From RHLJ01 sp040222455 (GTDB lineage Bacteria; Bacteroidota; Rhodothermia; Balneolales; Balneolaceae), in the NCBI GenBank assembly GCA_040222455.1, contig JAVKDD010000011.1, positions 124,001-188,000 on the forward strand: 64,000 nt of DNA, in the 5' to 3' direction. Below are positions 51,738 to 60,598 of this stretch, piece by piece (the stretch's first letter is position 1; the number at the start of each line of letters is the position of its first letter). The position numbers and the translations under genes are program-made. The notes beneath the pieces are model-generated. The model was not told where the DNA came from and did not search any database. It saw nothing but the letters and a program-made list of their open reading frames with translations.

Positions 51738-53159
51738 ATGAAACTAAAATTATACTGTTTGATGGCAATTCTTCTCGCATCATTCAGTGTACAAGCACAA
51801 GAACCAAAAGTTCATAAAAAAGAGAAGACTAAGATTGAACAGTTTATTAGTAAAGCTGCAAAGGCACAAAAAGGGTTTAAAGAAAAATCATCTAATGTAA
51901 ACCTTATTACTGGATTTAATATAGAGTATTGGGCAGGAGAAGCCTGGTATCCTTCAACCAAAAGTGAATTAGTTTACGATGCTGATATGTTGGTATCCTT
52001 AACTACAAAAGTTGATGACGGTATAGAATGGGTAATTTCAGAGCGCAAAACTAACAGTTATACGAATGGTCTGCTAACTTTGGAATTATATGAAGAGTAT
52101 GATATTGATACTGAACAGCTTTATCCCGAATCCCGAACGGGATATACATATAAAACAGGGACATCACCGGCTATTATAGAAAGTATTACATACCAGTATT
52201 GGACTGGAAATACGTGGATAATTGACGGAAAAGATGAATTTGAAGTTACTAATAACATGATATCAGGAGGAACATATTACGAATGGGATGGATCTTCATT
52301 AGTACAAGAGGATAAATTTATAATTACTCAGGAAGATGAGAATACAATTATCACATACCTATCATGGAGCGGGTCTACCTGGTTAGTATCAGATAGAAGT
52401 ATTTATATGGGCGTTACAATTGCGGAAATCTATAATGCGAGTTTTAATAATAGTGTATTATCTGAAATTCCGTATTTCTTACTCAATGATATTACTTTTG
52501 ATTATATAAATCAGGAATGGTACAACAATGAATGGGTTAATTATGATCGACAAGTAACCGTTGATACTTATGATTCTGAATCCAATTCTCTACTCTTAAA
52601 AACAATAAATACTGATTATTGGTATGATGGTTCATGGGAGACAGAAGATATATTCAGAGTACATTATAATGGAAATGTTAATCCCGATTCGGCTGATTTA
52701 GCCTATCTTATTGATGATGGTGAAGAAGTGCAATGGGAATTTTACTATAAAGATAAATACACATATGATAATAATGGGCTTTATTCTGAGGTTATTATCA
52801 TGACCAATTTTGGAGAAGGATTAGGGAACTTTTATAAATATGATTTTTTCTGGAATCAAACCCAAACTGCAAATGAAGAACTAGAAAAAGGTGTTCATAC
52901 TTTCAGTTTGAATCCTGCGTATCCAAACCCATTCAACCCTTCTACAACTATATCTTATTCACTTGAGAAGGCAAGTTTTGTCACAATTCGAGTTTATGAT
53001 ATTATGGGAAGAATGGTACAAACCTTAGAACAAGGAAATAAAAAAGAAGGAGAATACCAGGTCAGATTTGATGCTCAGAACTTATCTAGTGGGCAATATA
53101 TAATAAGAATGGAATCTCAAGGACAAATAAAATCCAGACTTGTTACTCTAATTAAATAA
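51738..53159 (+). CDS. Secreted T9SS cargo with aromatic repeats
   Basis: From the chosen ATG the product has 473 residues, with a signal peptide at 1-20 (ending SVQAQ). The middle part (about 55-380) contains imperfect repeats of about 50-60 residues. Each has a pair of tryptophans and a tyrosine-rich strand, for example EYWAGEAWYPSTKSE, QYWTGNTWIIDGKDEF, YLSWSGSTWLVSDRS and DYWYDGSWETEDIF. The final 80 residues are a T9SS type A sorting domain (AYPNPFNPSTTISY). An upstream in-frame ATG at 51690 precedes the signal peptide and is rejected. A surface-exposed beta-rich protein is likely; the ligand is unknown. Confidence 0.82.
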   Translation: MKLKLYCLMAILLASFSVQAQEPKVHKKEKTKIEQFISKAAKAQKGFKEKSSNVNLITGFNIEYWAGEAWYPSTKSELVYDADMLVSLTTKVDDGIEWVISERKTNSYTNGLLTLELYEEYDIDTEQLYPESRTGYTYKTGTSPAIIESITYQYWTGNTWIIDGKDEFEVTNNMISGGTYYEWDGSSLVQEDKFIITQEDENTIITYLSWSGSTWLVSDRSIYMGVTIAEIYNASFNNSVLSEIPYFLLNDITFDYINQEWYNNEWVNYDRQVTVDTYDSESNSLLLKTINTDYWYDGSWETEDIFRVHYNGNVNPDSADLAYLIDDGEEVQWEFYYKDKYTYDNNGLYSEVIIMTNFGEGLGNFYKYDFFWNQTQTANEELEKGVHTFSLNPAYPNPFNPSTTISYSLEKASFVTIRVYDIMGRMVQTLEQGNKKEGEYQVRFDAQNLSSGQYIIRMESQGQIKSRLVTLIK

Positions 53160-53175
53160 AAAGAAAATAAACTAC

Positions 53176-53206
53176 AAAACAGCTTCTATGAAATAGAGGC
53201 TGTTTT
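53176..53206 (+). terminator. Terminator after the T9SS cargo gene
   Basis: AAAACAGC pairs with GCTGTTTT, and an inner CTAT/ATAG pair extends the stem past a short mismatch. A T-run follows. Confidence 0.75.
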
Positions 53207-53226
53207 TGTTCAATAATTCGATGAAG

Positions 53227-53730
53227 TTATTCAGAGATCCTCCGAAAAGTTATACTATAAGCAGCGTTGAACTCTAGACCTTTTTTCTCATAGTATGTCC
53301 ACAAGTATTTATTGTTATCATTAAACTCTAGGGTTTCTAATTGTTGGGCGCCATCAATATGTCCGCCATACCCCATAAATGTATTAACCATTTTTGTAGG
53401 AGTCTCAAAAGATGTGGTGTAATCAAAGAAATCCATTTCCATTTCTACTGAAGTGCCATATCCTTTAATTACTTTTAAACCGGGGTGCCAAAACCAAGTT
53501 ATTTCACCCACTAGTCTTAAGGAATCATTATTGGTAAAATAAAGCTTGGAAACGATTGATTTTTCTCCGACTCCCCATTCAAATGTTTGTTGAGTATTAC
53601 TAGCCTCCCATATTCCACCAACTAAAAATTCAAAATTTTCAAGTGGATTAGAGGTTGAATCGCTAAGACTTGTTTGGGCTTTTAAACCTGAGCTGACTAA
53701 AAATAGTACTGCGAAGAAAAAATATTTCAT
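53227..53730 (-). CDS. Hypothetical secreted beta-barrel-like protein
   Basis: A 167-residue protein with a signal peptide (1-18, ending LKAQ). It has an N-terminal ENFEFLVGGIWEA motif and alternating strands up to YSITFRRI. The pattern (LxGxW near the start, then repeated strands) recalls lipocalin-like or DUF1579-type small-molecule binding barrels, but the match is weak. It lies downstream of purE on the same strand with an 80-base gap and may be separately expressed. No function is assigned. Confidence 0.7.
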   Translation of the reverse strand: MKYFFFAVLFLVSSGLKAQTSLSDSTSNPLENFEFLVGGIWEASNTQQTFEWGVGEKSIVSKLYFTNNDSLRLVGEITWFWHPGLKVIKGYGTSVEMEMDFFDYTTSFETPTKMVNTFMGYGGHIDGAQQLETLEFNDNNKYLWTYYEKKGLEFNAAYSITFRRISE

Positions 53731-53809
53731 GTAATAAGTGCTTTTAAATTTATATAAAAAGGTAAAACGCTTATTTCGATTTTACTATTATGATCTATTT
53801 AGAAAAGGA

Positions 53810-54298
53810 TTAATGCAGATTCTGAGTCTTATTTCTGGAATCATTGGCCAATCCTTCATGATACTCTTTCAACTGAATGGCAATTCCTTTGTCTTCAATA
53901 CCAAGTATTCGAAGTGCGAGCAATCCAGCGTTTTGGGCTTTACCAATTGCGACAGTTGCTACCGGTATTCCATTAGGCATTTGAACAATCGAATATAAAC
54001 TATCAACTCCACCAAGTGCAGAGGTTTGGATTGGAACTCCGATAACGGGCAGCGTAGTATAGCTTGCCAGCATCCCAGGAAGATGAGCAGCACCCCCAGC
54101 TCCCGCAATTATTATTCTAATCCCACGATCTCGGGCTTCTTTTCCATAACTAGCCATATCATCTGGAGTGCGATGCGCCGATACGACTTTTTTCTCAAAC
54201 GGAACACCGAATTGCTCCAGAATATCGGTTGCCTGTTTCATGGTAGGCCAGTCGCTGTCGCTACCCATTACTACGCTTATAATTGGGGAAGAACTCAT
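53810..54298 (-). CDS. purE: N5-carboxyaminoimidazole ribonucleotide mutase
   Basis: A 162-residue PurE of class I. It moves the carboxylate of N5-CAIR to C4 of the imidazole ring. SVVMGSDSDWPTMKQA at the N-terminus and KKVVSAHRTPDDM at about 40-52 form the active site, and GAGGAAHLPGMLAS near 75 completes the signature. An ATG 39 bases upstream overlaps purK; the internal ATG at 54298 matches the family start. The partner PurK is encoded directly upstream. Confidence 0.96.
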   Translation of the reverse strand: MSSSPIISVVMGSDSDWPTMKQATDILEQFGVPFEKKVVSAHRTPDDMASYGKEARDRGIRIIIAGAGGAAHLPGMLASYTTLPVIGVPIQTSALGGVDSLYSIVQMPNGIPVATVAIGKAQNAGLLALRILGIEDKGIAIQLKEYHEGLANDSRNKTQNLH

Positions 54299-54326
54299 AT
54301 AATCTGTTTTAGTTTTAACAAAGGTA

Positions 54327-55487
54327 CTAAATCTCAATGTTTTCAGTTAGCTCTTTCGCTTTTTGGTAGGTTTCTATCAAGTCATCACCTAGTAAAGTAA
54401 AATGAGCCATTTTTCTTCCTATTTTACTTTTCACCTTCCCATATACGTGAAGATGTCCATTTTCAGAAGTTAGGGCTTTAGTTAAGTGATCAGTTTTAGC
54501 TGAACGGTTATGTGAACCTAACAAATTAATCATGACTGCTACTGTTTCAATCATTTTTGATGAACCCAGAGGTAGACCTAAAACGGCACGGACATGATTT
54601 TCAAATTGGGATGTGATGCAGCCTTCAATTGTGTAATGACCAGAATTATGAGGTCTCGGTGCAGATTCGTTCAATAAAACTTCACCAGAATCTGTTAGAA
54701 AAAATTCGAAAGCGAAAATTCCTTTTCCGTCAATAGCTTCAATCGCTTTTACTGCTAATGCTTGTGCTTTTCGTTGATATTTTTCTTCGATGGGAGCCGG
54801 TGAAAGAACAGCTACATTAATATGGTTTTCCTGAACGGTTTCACAACATGGATAAACAACGGTTCCTGTCTCATTTCTGGCAACCTGAACAGCCAGTTCT
54901 TTTGTAAATGGTACAAATGCTTCCGCAAGAATATCATGCCCTTCAGCTCCGCCCAATTTTTCAAATCCTGAGTTCGCAGATTTCAAATCTAACGCCTTGG
55001 CATTTCCATAACCGTCATATCCTCCTTTTGAAGATTTCAGTAAATATGGCCAACCAAATTCATCTCCAAATTCTTGGAGATCAGATTCTGTGCTCACTAA
55101 ACGATAAGGCGTCACTGGAATTCCAGCTTCTTCAAAGGTCTGTTTTTCAATAAGCTTATTTTCAATTAATGAAAAACTTTTAGGAGATGGGAAAATTGGA
55201 GTGCCACTTTTATCCTGAACTTCGTGTAAAATTGCGGAACTTATAAATTCATTTTCGAGAGTAATGATATCGCAGGTTTTAGCAAACTTCACCAAATCTT
55301 CAATTGAATCAAAAGATCCCGAATTGGAATAAGGAGTCATAAATTGCACGGGTTCATCTTCAGAACGATCTGAAAAAACTGCCACTTGAATTCCAAATCT
55401 AAAGGCTTGAAGTGCACTCATTCGGGCTAGTTGTCCGGCACCAAGAAAACCGAGTTTGGTTATTGCAGGTAGTGAAGTTCTAGGCAT
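54327..55487 (-). CDS. purK: 5-(Carboxyamino)imidazole ribonucleotide synthase
   Basis: A 386-residue ATP-grasp enzyme that makes N5-CAIR from AIR, bicarbonate and ATP. The N-terminal KLGFLGAGQLARMSALQA, central LKSSKGGYDGYGNA at about 152-165 and LLNESAPRPHNSGHYTIEG near 275 are diagnostic. It forms an operon with purE, the next step of the pathway. It is divergent from prfA over 159 bases without a convincing promoter match. Confidence 0.96.
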   Translation of the reverse strand: MPRTSLPAITKLGFLGAGQLARMSALQAFRFGIQVAVFSDRSEDEPVQFMTPYSNSGSFDSIEDLVKFAKTCDIITLENEFISSAILHEVQDKSGTPIFPSPKSFSLIENKLIEKQTFEEAGIPVTPYRLVSTESDLQEFGDEFGWPYLLKSSKGGYDGYGNAKALDLKSANSGFEKLGGAEGHDILAEAFVPFTKELAVQVARNETGTVVYPCCETVQENHINVAVLSPAPIEEKYQRKAQALAVKAIEAIDGKGIFAFEFFLTDSGEVLLNESAPRPHNSGHYTIEGCITSQFENHVRAVLGLPLGSSKMIETVAVMINLLGSHNRSAKTDHLTKALTSENGHLHVYGKVKSKIGRKMAHFTLLGDDLIETYQKAKELTENIEI

Positions 55488-55646
55488 GTAGATTTTCTTT
55501 TTAAATTAAGAATTAAAAATAAAGAATGTTGAATGCTTACAAAGTAATTGATAATTCTACCTTCTTAATTCTATATTCTCTTTCTCCCTTCATTATTCTT
55601 AATTTGGGTTTAGAATTAAAAAAATTTAGCAGCACAAACAAAATTC

Positions 55647-56723
55647 ATGGACATAGAAGAAAAGCTAAAGCAGATTAAATCTCGATTTCAGGAAGTAAAT
55701 ACTGCAATGAGTGATCCGGCCGTCTTTGACGACCCCGATCGGTATACCCAACTCACAAAAGAAAGAAGTGAGCTAGAAGAACTTGTGGAAGACTATGATA
55801 CATGGGCAGAGTTAAAGAATCGGTTAGATGGAAATAAAGAATTAATCGAAGCGAACGAAGATGCTGAAATTACCGAAATGGCTCGTGATGAAAATAAAGA
55901 AATCGTAGTTGAGCTTGAACAACTGGAAGATGAAATAAAGATTAAGTTAGTTCCTAAAGATCCAGAGGATTCCAAAAATGCAATTGTCGAGGTAAGAGCT
56001 GGTACGGGAGGAGATGAAGCGGCTATTTTTGCAGGCGATTTATTTGATATGTACAACCGTTATGCTTCGAACGAGAATTGGAAATTGAGCCTGATGAGTA
56101 TTAACGAATCGGAGAAGGGCGGTTATAAAGAAATTGTGTTTTCGTTGGAAGGAAATGAGGTTTTTGGGAAAATGAAGTATGAGTCAGGGGTTCATCGTGT
56201 GCAAAGAGTGCCTGCAACTGAAAGTCAGGGAAGAGTGCATACCTCTGCCGCAACCGTTGCTGTACTACCCGAAGTAGAAGATGTTGACATTCATATAAAC
56301 ACCGCAGATTTAAGAATCGATACGTTTCGGGCGAGTGGAGCAGGGGGACAACATGTAAACAAGACCGATTCTGCGATTCGAATAACCCACGAACCAACAG
56401 GTATTGTAGTAGAATGCCAGGAAGAGCGATCTCAGCACCAAAATAAAGATAAGGCAATGACTATGTTGCGCGCTAAAATGTATGATATTGAACTTGAGAA
56501 AAAGCAAAAGGCGCGTGCTGCAGAACGTAAAAGTCAGGTTTCAACAGGAGATCGATCGGCGAAAATACGAACGTATAATTTCCCTCAGGGCAGATGCACC
56601 GATCATCGAATTAATCTTACGCTTTATAACCTTGATGCGATTATGAAGGGCGAAATCGGTGAAGTAATAAAAGCATTACGTGTTCAGGATAACTTGGAAA
56701 AGTTGAATGAATTAGCGGAATAA
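55647..56723 (+). CDS. prfA: Peptide chain release factor 1
   Basis: A 358-residue class I release factor that recognises UAA and UAG. The codon-recognition motif is PAT in VPATESQGRVHTS at about residue 188, which marks RF1 rather than RF2 (SPF). The peptidyl-tRNA hydrolysis motif GGQ is in GAGGQHVNKTDSA at about 230. Helical domain 1 and the C-terminal tail are complete. No frameshift is present, unlike typical prfB. It shares a terminator with the convergent pckA. Confidence 0.97.
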   Translation: MDIEEKLKQIKSRFQEVNTAMSDPAVFDDPDRYTQLTKERSELEELVEDYDTWAELKNRLDGNKELIEANEDAEITEMARDENKEIVVELEQLEDEIKIKLVPKDPEDSKNAIVEVRAGTGGDEAAIFAGDLFDMYNRYASNENWKLSLMSINESEKGGYKEIVFSLEGNEVFGKMKYESGVHRVQRVPATESQGRVHTSAATVAVLPEVEDVDIHINTADLRIDTFRASGAGGQHVNKTDSAIRITHEPTGIVVECQEERSQHQNKDKAMTMLRAKMYDIELEKKQKARAAERKSQVSTGDRSAKIRTYNFPQGRCTDHRINLTLYNLDAIMKGEIGEVIKALRVQDNLEKLNELAE

Positions 56724-56757
56724 AAAAAAGCCTGCTTCATTTCTGAAACAGGCTTTC
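56722..56757 (-). terminator. Terminator between prfA and pckA
   Basis: AAAGCCTG pairs with CAGGCTTT, with an inner TTCA/TGAA pair. The eight-base T-run is on the minus strand, so it mainly ends pckA transcripts; it may also stop prfA. Confidence 0.85.
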
Positions 56758-56771
56758 AATAACTCCAACAA

Positions 56772-58427
56772 CTAGGAAAGAATTCTTGGAGCAGCGCTCA
56801 ATATTTCTGCACTGCAATTATCCTTGAACTTTACAAAGTTATTCACAAACATTTTAGCCAATTGTTGGGCTTTTTTATCGTATTCGTGGGCATCTTCCCA
56901 AGTATAACGAGGAATAAGAATTTTTGAAGGAACTCCTTCCACACTTATAGGAATCTGGAATCCAAATACAGGATCTTTTACATATTCCACATCTTCCAAT
57001 TCACCATCAATAGCTTGAGCTAACATTTTACGGGTATAAGAAAGCTTCATTCTTGAACCGACACCGTATACACCACCAGTCCATCCAGTGTTCACTAACC
57101 AAACTTTAGCTCCATGCTTTTTAATCTTTTCAGCAAGTAATTCTGCATAAACAGATGGATGTAATGGCATAAATGGAGAACCAAAACAAGCTGAGAATGT
57201 AGCTTCAGGTTCGGTAACGCCACGTTCGGTTCCAGCAACTTTAGCTGTATATCCACTAATGAAGTGATACATTGCTTGCTCTGGAGTTAAGCGTGAGATT
57301 GGAGGAAGAATTCCGAATGCATCACATGTTAGAAATATGATATTTTCTGGGTGATCTCCTTTTCCACTATCACTTGCATTTGGAATAAAGTTAATGGGAT
57401 AAGAACATCGGGTATTTTGAGTTAAGCTAACATCAGTAAAGTCTGGCTTACGATTTGCGTCAAGTACAACATTTTCCAGAATAGTTCCGGGCATTTTTGT
57501 AGTTGCGTAAATCATAGGTTCGCCTTCTTCCGAAAGGTTGATGGTTTTAGCATAACAACCGCCTTCGAAGTTGAAAATCCCATCATCACTCCAACCATGC
57601 TCATCATCACCGATAAGAGTTTTATCAGGATCAGCAGAAAGTGTTGTTTTACCAGTTCCAGAAAGACCAAAGAAAACGGCAGTTTTTCCATTTTCGTCAT
57701 GGTTTGCAGAACAATGCATTGCCATTACTCCCTTTTTAGGAAGCAAGTAATTCATTACGGAGAAGATTCCTTTTTTCACTTCACCAGAGTACATAGAGCC
57801 ACCGATGATAATCAGCTTTCTTTCAAAATCACAAAGTATAAATGTACTGGTTCTGGTTCCATCAATAATTGGATCAGCTTCGAAGAAAGGTGCAGCTAGC
57901 ACAGTAAATTCTGGTTCATGTGCAGCTAGTTCTTCATTATTTGGACGAATAAACATGTTATGAGTGAATAGAGCATGGTATGCAACTTCACTTACTACAC
58001 GAACGTTGAGTCGGTTTTCTTCATCAGCACCACAGAAAACATCTTTTACAAATAGTCGTTTATCGCCAAGATATCCTTTTACTTTTTCAAAAAGCTTATC
58101 AAAAACCTCCTGCGAAACAGGTTGGTTAATAGGTCCCCAATCAATGTCATCTTGAATAGAGGGTTGTTCGACAACAAATTTGTCTTTTGGAGATCGGCCA
58201 GTAAATTTTCCTGTATGAACAAGAAGGGCGTGATCTTTGGTTAAAATTGCTTCGCCATGAAGAATGGCATGCTCGTAGAGTTCTGAGGGATTTAGGTTCC
58301 AGTAAACTTCTTTATTGTTTGCAAGGCCTAAGTAATCCAAGCCAATATTACTTCTTGGATGTACATCGTAGTCAGCTTTCATAGCTCCAGTTTGTATTGG
58401 GTTATAAGGTCCTTTTAAGGTAAGCAT
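56772..58427 (-). CDS. pckA: Phosphoenolpyruvate carboxykinase (ATP)
   Basis: A 551-residue ATP-dependent PEPCK, the first committed step of gluconeogenesis from oxaloacetate. The kinase-1a P-loop is GLSGTGKTTLSADP at about 245-258, and the kinase-2 region is DDEHGWSDDGIFNFEGGCY. The oxaloacetate site is TGRSPKDKFVV near 72, and the acidic/aromatic GVGSRMKLSYTRKM near 455 is present. All residues needed for activity appear intact. The gene stands alone. Upstream, 58428-58723 is almost empty. Confidence 0.97.
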   Translation of the reverse strand: MLTLKGPYNPIQTGAMKADYDVHPRSNIGLDYLGLANNKEVYWNLNPSELYEHAILHGEAILTKDHALLVHTGKFTGRSPKDKFVVEQPSIQDDIDWGPINQPVSQEVFDKLFEKVKGYLGDKRLFVKDVFCGADEENRLNVRVVSEVAYHALFTHNMFIRPNNEELAAHEPEFTVLAAPFFEADPIIDGTRTSTFILCDFERKLIIIGGSMYSGEVKKGIFSVMNYLLPKKGVMAMHCSANHDENGKTAVFFGLSGTGKTTLSADPDKTLIGDDEHGWSDDGIFNFEGGCYAKTINLSEEGEPMIYATTKMPGTILENVVLDANRKPDFTDVSLTQNTRCSYPINFIPNASDSGKGDHPENIIFLTCDAFGILPPISRLTPEQAMYHFISGYTAKVAGTERGVTEPEATFSACFGSPFMPLHPSVYAELLAEKIKKHGAKVWLVNTGWTGGVYGVGSRMKLSYTRKMLAQAIDGELEDVEYVKDPVFGFQIPISVEGVPSKILIPRYTWEDAHEYDKKAQQLAKMFVNNFVKFKDNCSAEILSAAPRILS

Positions 58428-58723
58428 CTGTCTTGGGATTGTAACCTCTATTAATGAGATTGGTTGTGAGTTAAACCATTTTTGGGGATTTATGAGTTTG
58501 CAAATGTTATTTATGCTAAACCCTTAATCCACCTAAAAATCCCTTTTGAAAGTGAAGATTATATGAAAAATGAAAACCTATTATTTCGATTTGAAAAATT
58601 AAGAAAACAGGAGTACAGCAAAAGCCTGAGCGAGAATAATAATTCAATTGCTATGATTTGGAAAAGCGGTTCCAGAAATATTAACCGAGTAAAAAAAAGA
58701 ATAAATAAATTTTTAATTTTTTT
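58428..58723. other. Intergenic region upstream of pckA
   Basis: About 300 AT-rich bases between pckA and the rhodanese gene. A frame of 62 to 89 codons (from 58563 or 58482 to 58751) runs through it on the plus strand. Its product is very basic, has no recognisable domain and would overlap the convergent rhodanese gene, so it is not called. No clear promoter match was found. Confidence 0.4.
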
Positions 58724-59140
58724 TTATTCAGACTTATTCCAAGTTGAATAACCACCTTCTAAATTCTTTATATCTGTAAAGCCAAGTTCCTGAGTCATAA
58801 TTTTTGACGCTTCTGTACTTCTTCTACCTGATTGGCAATACACAATGTATGTTTTTGTAGAATCTAATTGAGTGACCTTGCTTTTGAAATCTGGGCTTAA
58901 AAAATCAATTTGAATTGAATTGGGAATTGAACCTGCTTCATATTCTTGATCCGTTCTAACATCTAAAATGATGGTATTAGAATCTGGTACTGCAAATGAG
59001 GTATTAAATTCAGAAATTGAAATGTTAGTATGACTCGAAGTAATTGAAGAGACTTGTTCTGGAGCTACTTTTTCTTGATTTGAAGTACAAGAAATAGCTA
59101 AAGTAAAAGAAAGGAATAAGAGGATGAATATGTTTTTCAT
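58724..59140 (-). CDS. Rhodanese-domain lipoprotein
   Basis: A 138-residue protein with a lipobox signal ending AISC (Cys at about residue 18). A single rhodanese domain follows. The catalytic cysteine is in YIVYCQSGRRSTEA at about residue 101, with the basic residues of the active-site loop, and DVRTDQEYEAGSIPN gives the N-terminal rhodanese block. Likely a sulfurtransferase or sulfur-binding protein in the periplasm. It lies 21 bases after the tandem T9SS genes on the same strand and may be read through from them. Confidence 0.92.
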   Translation of the reverse strand: MKNIFILLFLSFTLAISCTSNQEKVAPEQVSSITSSHTNISISEFNTSFAVPDSNTIILDVRTDQEYEAGSIPNSIQIDFLSPDFKSKVTQLDSTKTYIVYCQSGRRSTEASKIMTQELGFTDIKNLEGGYSTWNKSE

Positions 59141-59161
59141 TTTAGATGGTAAGTTTGTTCA

Positions 59162-60598
59162 CTATTTAATTATCGTTAACCTTTTTATTTCCATAAACGC
59201 TCCCGCTTCAAGCCGATAAAAATAAATTCCACTGGAAAGGTTTGAAGCATCAAAACCCACCTGATGAAGCCCGGTTGATTTCTGTTCATTCACTAAAACG
59301 GCAACCGTTCTTCCCAAAGCATCAAATACTGTTAAAGTGACTTCAACAGATTTATCTAATTCAAAAGAAATGGTGGTAGTTGGGTTGAAAGGGTTGGGGT
59401 AGTTCTGGTGGAGAGTAATGGAATTTGGTATTTCTTTGTGTTCTTCGTTGGAAACAGGAAGTTTTTTTAGGGAAACCTTTTCTACCGTAGATGTATTTAC
59501 TTCGAAAAGTTCAACGGTTGTAAGGACATACAGAATATCAGAGTTAGGTTTTTTGTAAAGGCCGGTTATTCTAGAATCCATTTCTAAAAGAAATTCAAAG
59601 CTATTGCCGAAATTTGTCGAATTGAAGATAGAGGTTGAATCCGCAATAAATACATACCCTTCTTTTTTAGAATCCGTAACTAAATGCTGCAGCTTGGATA
59701 TGTTTTCTGGAAAATTTAATGGCTCCCATGAATTAACTAATCCAAAATTGAATGATCTTTTTAAATTTATTTCATAATTAAATGTAGCCAAAGAATATAA
59801 AATAGATGAATCAGCGTCGAAGGCAAGATCTAAATATTCTGAAGAAGAGTCTGCCAGATGGAAGGCAGATGAATATTTTTGGCTTACAAATAAATGTCCT
59901 TAGTAGTTCTTAGTATAAAATAAAGAATCAATTTTTGGATGAATCTTTGCAACGCCAAGTTCATTACGAACGGAACTCATATAATTATTATAAAAGCCAT
60001 ATTCTTCCTCATTGGTTACCGTAAGATCTGGGAAGAAATCATCCTTTATTTCTACACGAAACCCACCACCTTCTAATAAACCGTTATAATACAGTGAGTC
60101 TTCATTATTGGAAAGAAGAAACCCATTTTCATTGTCTAAATTAGTTTGTGAATCTAAGTTTTGCTTTACTATGCAAGATAAAGGCAGATTTAGAGACCTT
60201 CCTTTAAAATCTGATATTGGATATGGATAGCAACCTTGTGGAATGGATTGAATGATCCATTTTGAAGGATCATTACTATAAAAATCATAATCGGAAATCC
60301 GTTCTGCATCGGCATAACCATTTAAACACCAAGGTTTGTAGTAATGATTAAATTTTAGGGAGTCTTCATTTGTAGAAGTGTTTAAATGATAGATATTATT
60401 ATAACTATTATATAAAAGTTCGCCTGTCTCTTCCATTGAGCATTGATAAGGAATTCTTTCATACATCCTGTAAAATAAATGAGTAGTTCCTGTAGAATCT
60501 TCCATTCCTTTTAGCTCGTGGAAGTATTTTTCCTGGGCAGATAATGGAAAGCTTACTAAGACTAAAACTATTAAAATTAGAAGTTTTCTCATGATCAT
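59162..60598 (-). pseudogene. T9SS cargo gene interrupted by an in-frame stop codon
   Basis: Translation from ATG 60598 gives a signal peptide (ending SAQ) and 232 residues, then meets TAA at 59902-59900. The same frame stays open for the next 36 codons (GHLFVSQKYSSAFHLADSSS) and on to the stop at 59162, ending with a complete T9SS sorting domain (QNYPNPFNPTTTISF). The whole frame of 478 codons is homologous end to end to the 473-residue neighbour at 60595-62016, so one codon breaks an otherwise intact gene. Without readthrough the product would lack its sorting domain. A sequencing error or stop-codon readthrough cannot be excluded. A TTG at 59791 could only yield a leaderless C-terminal fragment. 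Confidence 0.85.

Noticed and set aside
58482..58751. Plus-strand open frame of 89 codons upstream of the rhodanese gene
   Set aside because: Very basic, low-complexity composition, no recognisable domain or ribosome binding site, and it overlaps the end of the convergent rhodanese gene.
59162..59791. A separate gene starting at TTG 59791
   Set aside because: The frame continues upstream through 36 sense codons to the stop at 59900 and is homologous to the neighbour, so it is the tail of a broken gene.
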